Shown here piece after piece: positions 36,555-43,581 of a stretch of 64,000 bases of DNA. Source of the stretch: Bacillota bacterium (GTDB taxonomy: Bacteria > Bacillota > Clostridia > Lachnospirales > Lachnospiraceae); contig JAEVYY010000027.1 in NCBI GenBank assembly GCA_023392535.1, positions 62,001-126,000 of the forward strand, given 5' to 3'. The notes beneath the pieces were generated by a model. The model was not told the DNA's origin. It saw only the letters and a list, made by a program, of their open reading frames with translations, and searched no databases. The stretch's first letter is position 1. Every line of letters starts with the position of its first letter. Made by a program: the position numbers and the translations under genes.

Positions 36555-38861
36555 CTATACTGAAAAAATTTTAGGACATTTTTTATATTTGAATTCTTCT
36601 AAAATATAATCTCTTATTTCACTAATTGAAAATAAAGAAGTAATAATAAAATTTTCATTACCTCTCTTTATTGCTTCTCCTAATCCTATTACTTCTATCC
36701 CCTCTTTTTGAGTACCCCAGAGAGATTGTTTACGATCTATAAAACAATTCACCTTGATTTCATATAATCTACATATAAAATAAAATTGTCTTCCATTCTC
36801 TCCCGCTCCATATAGGGCTACCTCATGAATATTATCTGCTTGGACTCGTTCTATAACTTCCTGCATAGATTTCATGATTTCATTCTGGCTCTTCTCCTTC
36901 AACACTTTTCGGACATAATAAAATTCATCTTTTAATGTGATTAATCCCTTTGGCCATACCACATTACTATTTTCATAGGTGTAACTAACATTGCATTTAT
37001 CAATATAGGGGATACCCTTTTCTTCAAGCAATGCTATATTGGCCTTTGTAATAATGCTTTTCTGATACTTTGTTCCAAAATTAGTATCAGCCTCAATAGT
37101 AGTGAATAATTGTGCTTCTTCTATTCTCGGTAGATCAATCAGACGATGAATTAACATTAATGCCTCTCTGCTATTAGATATGCATTTCTTAGCCAATTCT
37201 TCTTTATTTTCTCGAAATTTGAACCAATTCTGTTGATAATCATATATTCCTTGAAATACATCTTGTAAAAATAAATTGTTGACTGCTTGTCCTTTTATTG
37301 GTTCTATCCGCTTAGTGGTTTCGTCCAACTGATATCCTATGGTGCTTCCTTCTGTAACTGAAATTAGTTTTTCCAATACGTCTGTCGTTCGATGTATGGT
37401 TGTAATAAGATCTGAATTTTCTGTCATCGTACTACAATAACCTTCAAAATGAATGCCCTGAAACAGCTTGTCTCCTGTTACTCCAATCGCAAGAAAGTGT
37501 GTCAACTTGGATTCTATCTTTTCTTGATACAATGCCTGTTCCATCCACATTTGAATTCTACCAAAAAAACCGATATCAATAGTTGCTGCGTTAGTAAAAT
37601 CACCTACTTCCTGTTTCAAATAAGTGATTAATAATTGATGTTGCTTTCTTACATATGTCTCCATTTTTTTTATACAAGAAGGTTGTAGCATCTCTAATAT
37701 AAAAGCTTCCTTTAATGTCAATTCACGAAATGATTGTTTATGTGCTTCCTTTAATTTCACATCAAAGTACGACTGAAATTTCAAAAAATCATTTGGAGAT
37801 AAACCCATCAATACAATTGCTTCCTGGATAGTGAGATTTCTTGCTCCAATCATATTTTCAATTTCTTCCCGATCAATCTTTTGAATAGATGGAATATAAG
37901 TGACTTTCCTGGAAATATAAATTGGTTTGATTTCTATTAAGAGTTTTCTCTTTTTTACTTCCTGTTCTAATAATTTTCCCAGCAAATACCCTTCCCGCAT
38001 CAATGGATAGATTCTATTTATACGTAATGCTTCCATTCTATCCACCACCCAGCTTACGTATAAAGACAGAAATGGACCCATAATACTAGCTCCAATTTCA
38101 TAAGCAGCGAAATTTTTACCATTATTTTTCTTTCCTGTTAATTTACGTAGTGACAATAATTGAGGCAATGGTATATTATGTCTAATTTTTTCATAATCAT
38201 ATATACTATACATTTTATCAGGAATGACATCATAATAAATTGACTGTAAACCCATTTTAATTGCTTGATCATAATCACTATTCCGATTATCTCCTATATG
38301 TAATATTTTTTCCTTCTTAATTTCAGGATATTTATCAAATAACTTAAGATATAGTGCCCCATTCTGTTTATTACATTGATGCTCGCAAGATACTATAATA
38401 TCATCTATATCTAATAAGGAAATACTATTTATTTGAATTATTTCTTCTAGTTGCTTAGCGGTTAGGTACATATCAGAAGTTAGAACAATCTTTTTACCAT
38501 TCTCTTTTGCTTCTTTTATGACTCCGCATATTTCTGGATTAGCGTAACAATATTCCTTTTCTATATCTAATTCCAACTGCATTAAGAAAGCTTTATCATT
38601 CGTAATAAAATCAGGCATTTCCTCATAGATATTTTCTAAAAAAACCTCTCTATTTTTATGCTTATTTCGTGCTCTTCTCTCCATTTCCACACGTAGCTTC
38701 TGAAATTCAGTACCAGACAATTCTATTCCATTTATGTGCTTATATCTTGCCCTATCCCACATTATAGGGAATATATCTATTGGTTTCGCAACTGCACGAA
38801 ATAGTAATGTATCAAAAATATCCAAACTAAGTAATTCAATATTATCCCATTGAATGTTCAT
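36555..38861 (-). CDS. HAD-domain glycan protein with C-terminal Rossmann-like domain
   Basis: 768 residues in three parts. Residues 1-220 are a HAD-superfamily unit (LLSLDIFDTLLFR, IVLTSDMYLT, ILHIGDNRNSDYDQA) with the catalytic DxxDT motif intact. Residues about 260-640 match no domain I can name, although such long HAD proteins are common in capsule loci. Residues about 680-768 are the recurrent domain (EVALYGAGENGRQFYFICRL, CFIDRKQSLWG, NFIITSLFSI). It may act as a phosphatase or as a scaffold. Confidence 0.7.
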   Translation of the reverse strand: MNIQWDNIELLSLDIFDTLLFRAVAKPIDIFPIMWDRARYKHINGIELSGTEFQKLRVEMERRARNKHKNREVFLENIYEEMPDFITNDKAFLMQLELDIEKEYCYANPEICGVIKEAKENGKKIVLTSDMYLTAKQLEEIIQINSISLLDIDDIIVSCEHQCNKQNGALYLKLFDKYPEIKKEKILHIGDNRNSDYDQAIKMGLQSIYYDVIPDKMYSIYDYEKIRHNIPLPQLLSLRKLTGKKNNGKNFAAYEIGASIMGPFLSLYVSWVVDRMEALRINRIYPLMREGYLLGKLLEQEVKKRKLLIEIKPIYISRKVTYIPSIQKIDREEIENMIGARNLTIQEAIVLMGLSPNDFLKFQSYFDVKLKEAHKQSFRELTLKEAFILEMLQPSCIKKMETYVRKQHQLLITYLKQEVGDFTNAATIDIGFFGRIQMWMEQALYQEKIESKLTHFLAIGVTGDKLFQGIHFEGYCSTMTENSDLITTIHRTTDVLEKLISVTEGSTIGYQLDETTKRIEPIKGQAVNNLFLQDVFQGIYDYQQNWFKFRENKEELAKKCISNSREALMLIHRLIDLPRIEEAQLFTTIEADTNFGTKYQKSIITKANIALLEEKGIPYIDKCNVSYTYENSNVVWPKGLITLKDEFYYVRKVLKEKSQNEIMKSMQEVIERVQADNIHEVALYGAGENGRQFYFICRLYEIKVNCFIDRKQSLWGTQKEGIEVIGLGEAIKRGNENFIITSLFSISEIRDYILEEFKYKKCPKIFSV

Positions 38862-38906
38862 ATGAATGCCTCTTTCTCTTATTTAATTAATATCCTAATA
38901 GTCCTA

Positions 38907-39983
38907 TTAACTTTGGAATAAAATATTCTTCATTCTTCTCATGCCATCTTTTACATCATTTTTCGGTTTCCAACCAATTTCACATAGTTTTGTTGCATCC
39001 AATAACTCACGCTGCATCTTTGAAAATCCATTTTTCTCTATATTATCAGGTATTTCCATACAGATTTTTACTCCGAAAATTTCAGCCATAGATTCTGCAT
39101 ACTGTCGAATTGTGATATTACTATTTTTATTTGCAATATTATAAGCTTCTCCCGCTTTTCCTTTCAGCATCAATATTAAAATTCCCTCTATGGCATCCTG
39201 CACATAGCAATAGGATCTTAGTTGCTTTCCCTGACTTTTCATCACAATATCTTCTCCTCTAAGCGCATTGCGAAGGAATTGTGCATCTGCACGCGTATTC
39301 TCTTCCGGAACAGTCGCACTATAGATGTAAGATAACCGAGCAACGATTGTACGAACATTAAATTCCTTATAATAGGACAAGCATAGAGTCTCTGCTGCTC
39401 GTTTGCTTTCCGGATAACAGGAACGAATTTTCATACTGTCAACCATTCCGATAATTTCTTCAGTCCATCCTGCATCTGAAATCATGGTAGCTTCTCCATA
39501 TATCTCACCTGAACTTAAAAATACTATTTTTTTTAATTTATTTCGCTTTTCTTGGGAGACCGCATAATCCATGATATTCATAGTTCCCAGAAGATTTGCC
39601 TTCATAGTCTCTACTGGTTGCATAGCAAAAGCTTTAGGATGTGCATTTCCTGCTGTATGCACAATATAGTCCCATGTTTGACCTTTCAATAAATCCTTTT
39701 GGCATACATCTCCCACCAATAATTCAAATCCATCTTGGTCCAGATACTCTGCAAAACGTCTTCTTGCCTTTTCCTTACTTCTTGCAAGAGCTGTAATTCT
39801 CATTTTTAAATTCAATATCTTGTTCATCTTAACCAAGGTATCTGTTAAGTAAGAACCGATCATTCCGTTTGCTCCTGTAATCAATATCCTTTGATTTCTA
39901 AGTTTTTCATATGGTATATCAAGGTGACATAACTCCAGCAGTTCTTCCTGATAAGCCTTATTACTTCCCCATGTCATATTCAT
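38907..39983 (-). CDS. Extended SDR, NAD-dependent epimerase/dehydratase
   Basis: 358 residues from the ATG at 39983, whose ATGA overlaps the stop of the cytidylyltransferase gene. This points to translational coupling, although a GTG at 39992 remains possible. Motifs: ILITGANGMIGSYLTDTL for NAD(P), VHTAGNAHPKAF, FLSSGEIYG, and YPESKRAAETLC giving the catalytic Tyr-x3-Lys. It could be a sugar-nucleotide 4-epimerase, decarboxylase or reductase. Coupling to a CTP transferase suggests that it acts on the CDP-linked or phosphorylated substrate of that enzyme. Confidence 0.85.
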   Translation of the reverse strand: MNMTWGSNKAYQEELLELCHLDIPYEKLRNQRILITGANGMIGSYLTDTLVKMNKILNLKMRITALARSKEKARRRFAEYLDQDGFELLVGDVCQKDLLKGQTWDYIVHTAGNAHPKAFAMQPVETMKANLLGTMNIMDYAVSQEKRNKLKKIVFLSSGEIYGEATMISDAGWTEEIIGMVDSMKIRSCYPESKRAAETLCLSYYKEFNVRTIVARLSYIYSATVPEENTRADAQFLRNALRGEDIVMKSQGKQLRSYCYVQDAIEGILILMLKGKAGEAYNIANKNSNITIRQYAESMAEIFGVKICMEIPDNIEKNGFSKMQRELLDATKLCEIGWKPKNDVKDGMRRMKNILFQS

Positions 39984-40690
39984 TTCATCCACTCATCCTT
40001 TTTTGAATGCAACAAAGCCTTAAAAATTTCTATATCATCCGTCGTTGTTAATTTTAGATTTTTTTCTGAACCAGTTGAAAAGAATACATCTTCTCCTAAT
40101 TCAATCATCAAGGTGCAGGTTGCAATTGAATTTCTGATTCCTCTTTTTACTGCCTCTTCATGTGCCCATACTAATTTATCAAGGTAAAATGCCTGTGGCG
40201 TTTGAGTTCGCGCTAAATGTTCTCTTGGTACTGATTCTTTCGAGCATTCTTTATCCGAAGTCAGTAACATCGCTTCCGCACATGGAATTACAGTAATTGC
40301 AGAACCATGTTGCATACAACAACTGATATTGTCCGAAATTATTTCCTGAGATACCATAGGTCTGATTGCATCATGAATCAGAACCATGTCCTCACTATTT
40401 GCGACTTTCGCCAGACCCAATATTCCATTTCTTAGAGAGGTCTGACCATCTTCACCACCACGAAATACCCATTTCAGCTTTGTAATATTAAACTGGTTCG
40501 CATATGCTCTCAATATTTCTTCCCAGCCCGCTAAGCATACAACTGCTATTGCATCTATATTAGGGTGTTTTTGAAATGCTTCCAAGGTATATACAATTAC
40601 GGGTCTGTCATTTACATTAATAAATTGTTTTGGAATATCCTGTTTCATTCTTTGCCCACTTCCACCAGCAATTAGCATTGCGATATTCAT
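39980..40690 (-). CDS. IspD/TarI-family cytidylyltransferase
   Basis: 236 residues. MLIAGGSGQRMKQDIPKQF is the CTP-binding signature, and LIHDAIRPMVS, ARTQTPQAF and LKLTTTDDIEI are the remaining family motifs. IspD (methylerythritol phosphate) and TarI (ribitol phosphate) share these. The context, an SDR downstream and a CDP-glycerol-type transferase upstream, favours a CDP-alditol or other CDP-linked precursor for the glycan over isoprenoid synthesis. GAGGTG precedes the ATG. Confidence 0.85.
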   Translation of the reverse strand: MNIAMLIAGGSGQRMKQDIPKQFINVNDRPVIVYTLEAFQKHPNIDAIAVVCLAGWEEILRAYANQFNITKLKWVFRGGEDGQTSLRNGILGLAKVANSEDMVLIHDAIRPMVSQEIISDNISCCMQHGSAITVIPCAEAMLLTSDKECSKESVPREHLARTQTPQAFYLDKLVWAHEEAVKRGIRNSIATCTLMIELGEDVFFSTGSEKNLKLTTTDDIEIFKALLHSKKDEWMK

Positions 40691-40738
40691 ACGTCACCTC
40701 GTTTTTTCTACTTTCTGCCTCTAAAATCAGTAATTTTT

Positions 40739-41968
40739 TTAACTAATTAAATTATATATCTTTTCAAATAAACGCTCAGAAGCTCTACCATCAACCGTCT
40801 GAAATATTCTTGCCCTTGATTCTTCTCTTTTATCTTGAGAGCTGTCACTTGCCATTACTTTTAGTATGCTTTCCATAAGTTCTGCCATTGTTTTCGCTTT
40901 TTGCTCGGGCATATACACATCATGCTCAATATAGCTGTCCCTGGTATTTACCGAATATAATTCCCAATCGTAGTGGAATGCAATCACCGGACGATTCAAT
41001 AACATATAATCAGAATAGACGGAGGAATAATCAGTAATTAACACATCTACTTTATTTAAAAAAGAATAGATATCTATCTTTGTATCCGCATTTAAAATAT
41101 TGGAATAGTGAATTTTTTCAAACTCCGCTTTCAATTTCGACTTCGGATGAAGCTTGGTTATCAACGTGATATTATGCTGTTTCAAAAAAATGTTGAACAT
41201 GTTTAGATTCATAACTTCAAAAAAAACATTTTCAGAATCTCTAAAAGTAGGCATATACGCTACGATCTTATGTTTTTGTTTTATGATTTCTTCTATACTA
41301 TTTAACAAAGTTTGTTCTAATTGTGTGTATACATTCGCAATATGACTCTCCTTCATCTCAAATAACATGTCATTACGAGGATACCCTTCAATAATAATGT
41401 GATCTCTATCTGTTGCAAAAGCCGAAACGAAAATTTCTGCCATGGCTTCAGAAGTGGCCAATGTATAATGATATGGCTTTTCATCTGACAATCTACGTAA
41501 CCATGTGCAGCATTTCTCCCAACTATTCTTAGGATGTCTGACCTTATCAAATACATTATCATGATTTGTCTTTTTGTTACCCGATCCATGCCAAAGGTTG
41601 ATTTTAACAGCGCCTCCAGATAACCAAAAATTAATATCCTTGGAATAGTTGTCAAAGATATACACTTTTGCTCTGAGTGAATACCAGATTCCCATCCATG
41701 AATGGTAATAATAGGACTCATAGCAATGCTCCCGCAAGAATCGTACAATCTCCTTATCATGTGAAATCCAGATTGGTCTGATATAATCAGATTTATTTTG
41801 AGAAGCATATAAGTAAAGATATCTAGGATTTTCAGAAAATCTTAAACCAAATGAACAACCAAAGGCCCATATTTTTTTACTTCTAGGTACAAAAAAAGAG
41901 AATCCATACACCGGCAACAAAAATAACTGTAACCAATATTTGATTCTCTCTGTTAGTTTTTTACCCAT
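40739..41968 (-). CDS. CDP-glycerol glycerophosphotransferase family protein
   Basis: 409 residues. The family signatures NLWHGSGNKKT, TLATSEAMAE, ITKLHPKS and VDVLITDYSSVYSDYMLLNR are clear. There is an amphipathic, hydrophobic N-terminus. TagB/TagF-type enzymes add polyol-phosphate units from CDP donors at the membrane surface. With the cytidylyltransferase and SDR just downstream this forms a self-contained CDP-polyol module. It is the first gene after a sigma-28-like promoter and may be the start of the long unit reaching to 19560. Confidence 0.87.
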   Translation of the reverse strand: MGKKLTERIKYWLQLFLLPVYGFSFFVPRSKKIWAFGCSFGLRFSENPRYLYLYASQNKSDYIRPIWISHDKEIVRFLREHCYESYYYHSWMGIWYSLRAKVYIFDNYSKDINFWLSGGAVKINLWHGSGNKKTNHDNVFDKVRHPKNSWEKCCTWLRRLSDEKPYHYTLATSEAMAEIFVSAFATDRDHIIIEGYPRNDMLFEMKESHIANVYTQLEQTLLNSIEEIIKQKHKIVAYMPTFRDSENVFFEVMNLNMFNIFLKQHNITLITKLHPKSKLKAEFEKIHYSNILNADTKIDIYSFLNKVDVLITDYSSVYSDYMLLNRPVIAFHYDWELYSVNTRDSYIEHDVYMPEQKAKTMAELMESILKVMASDSSQDKREESRARIFQTVDGRASERLFEKIYNLIS

Positions 41969-42007
41969 ATGCCATCATCCTTGACCTTTTCCTATTTACT
42001 ATCTAAT

Positions 42008-42034
42008 ATATCGGTATAGTGAATGATTTTCTAA
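42008..42034 (-). promoter_or_regulatory. Possible sigma-28-type promoter for the glycan locus
   Basis: Minus strand TTAG (42034-42031), 15 bases, ACCGATAT (42015-42008). The -10 is good and the -35 is poor (two mismatches to TAAA). If real, it would place the 22-kb downstream glycan genes under flagellar timing. The 108-base gap contains no better vegetative promoter that I can see. Confidence 0.45.
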
Positions 42035-42076
42035 AGGGCAATTTTACTATAATATATCAAATTTCTACATTATTTT

Positions 42077-43579
42077 TTACCATTTTTTTAAGAATGTCTT
42101 TCTTTCCATCGGATCCAGCTTACTGATCTCCGGATCTTTATAGTAAGAATCACTCTTCATGTGCTGTGTGGAAACCTCTTCAAAAATCGCCCCTTTGGCA
42201 GAGGAAAAGGAATGATATTCTCCGCGTAGAACGGTCTGTATATCTCCTGGCTTCAGTTCTTTCTCTTTCCCACCATCCATTTGAATGGTAAGACTTCCGT
42301 ACAGAAGCTGGAATGTCTCTTCCTTAATCCTATGTGCGTGTTCCGGATGTTTCTGCCCAGGAAGGACGATAATATATTTTTTGCAATATTCACGATTGAT
42401 AATGTTGATAATAATCGCTCCATGCTGTCTGAAATGCTTCATTCCATAGTGATGAGATAACTCTACTTCAAAGTCATCACCTAGTGCTATTCCAGCTTCA
42501 TATAACATCCCTTTTGCATCATGAATCGTATTACGCACCACCCCGACACCTGTTATCTTTGGCGTTTCAGTTATCTTTTCATTTGCTTTGTATGCTTTGC
42601 TTGCAATCATACCATCTTTGAACTGTCCGCTCGTAAGCTGCTTATCCTGACAAGGCATTGCATAATAGACATCACTTTCTGCAATCGGTTTCCCTTCTGC
42701 AATATCGCACTTTGCATAGACTCCCCTCATCAATGATTGCAAAGAGTCTAGTTCTGCTTGTGTGACATATTTGTCATTTTCTTTCCTTACTTTACACATT
42801 TCTTTTGCCAGTAAGGCCGACTCTACCCATCTGTCTGCCTGTTCCGGATTCATGGAATAGGCATTCAATTGTATCGTACTTGTCGGAAGTCCGACATGAC
42901 GTTCCAGGATCTTAGCACCTTTTGCAATCGCCAACATCGTTACTCTATTATCTTCTGGATTTTCATGACCGGAATAACCAATCGTGATATCGCGGTACCT
43001 TCGGCTCATACGATCAATAAAATCAAGCTGTAACCCTTTTAATGGAGCCGGATATTCAGCAACACAGTGCAAAAATGCAAATTCACAACCTTTATGCGTA
43101 AAGAAATTATATATTTTATCAATATCGGATAGTGTCTTGCCGCCTGTTGAGATAATAATCGGCTGCTTCGACTGTGCCGCCTTTGTCAACAATGGCCAAT
43201 CGAGTGCGCTACAGCTTGCAATTTTTATAATATCCAGTCCCTGATCCATACACCATTCGACGCCGGTCTCATCAAAAGGCGTTGACATCGTAATCATACC
43301 TTCTGCACGTACTGCATCCACAAGTTGGGAGAATTGCTCATAATTTAATTTCGTACTCAAAAATCTCGGTATATGGTTGACATCTTTTCTATCTATAAAA
43401 TCCGGGTGAATAAAGGTATCCAAATCCCGGTATTGCAGCTTTACCGCAGCTTTTATATTATATTTTCGGGCAATTTTTCCCATCTGCTTAATAATGTCAA
43501 TCCCGTGCTCTACGCTCCCCTGATGACTGTTTGCCATTTCAAAAATATATAAGTCTTCAAATATCTTTCCTTTTCCCAT
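42077..43579 (-). CDS. NeuB-type nonulosonate synthase with SAF and cupin domains
   Basis: 500 residues. Residues 1-265 are the NeuB TIM barrel (FEMANSHQGSVEHGIDII, MSTPFDETGVEW, ISTGGKTL, GYSGHENPE, LERHVGL). It condenses phosphoenolpyruvate with a hexosamine or hexose. Residues about 285-345 form an SAF/antifreeze-like domain (MRGVYAKCDIAEGKPI). The remainder is a cupin (PGQKHPEHAHRIKEETFQLL, LKPGDIQTV), an extra part absent from simple NeuB. AGAGAGG precedes the ATG. It sits 2 bases downstream of the large maf gene. The exact sugar made cannot be read. Confidence 0.88.
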   Translation of the reverse strand: MGKGKIFEDLYIFEMANSHQGSVEHGIDIIKQMGKIARKYNIKAAVKLQYRDLDTFIHPDFIDRKDVNHIPRFLSTKLNYEQFSQLVDAVRAEGMITMSTPFDETGVEWCMDQGLDIIKIASCSALDWPLLTKAAQSKQPIIISTGGKTLSDIDKIYNFFTHKGCEFAFLHCVAEYPAPLKGLQLDFIDRMSRRYRDITIGYSGHENPEDNRVTMLAIAKGAKILERHVGLPTSTIQLNAYSMNPEQADRWVESALLAKEMCKVRKENDKYVTQAELDSLQSLMRGVYAKCDIAEGKPIAESDVYYAMPCQDKQLTSGQFKDGMIASKAYKANEKITETPKITGVGVVRNTIHDAKGMLYEAGIALGDDFEVELSHHYGMKHFRQHGAIIINIINREYCKKYIIVLPGQKHPEHAHRIKEETFQLLYGSLTIQMDGGKEKELKPGDIQTVLRGEYHSFSSAKGAIFEEVSTQHMKSDSYYKDPEISKLDPMERKTFLKKW

Positions 43580-43581
43580 GA

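Noticed and set aside
39980..40690. Cytidylyltransferase as the housekeeping IspD of isoprenoid synthesis
   Set aside because: Overlap with an SDR and adjacency to a CDP-glycerol-type transferase favour a glycan precursor, though motifs alone cannot exclude IspD.
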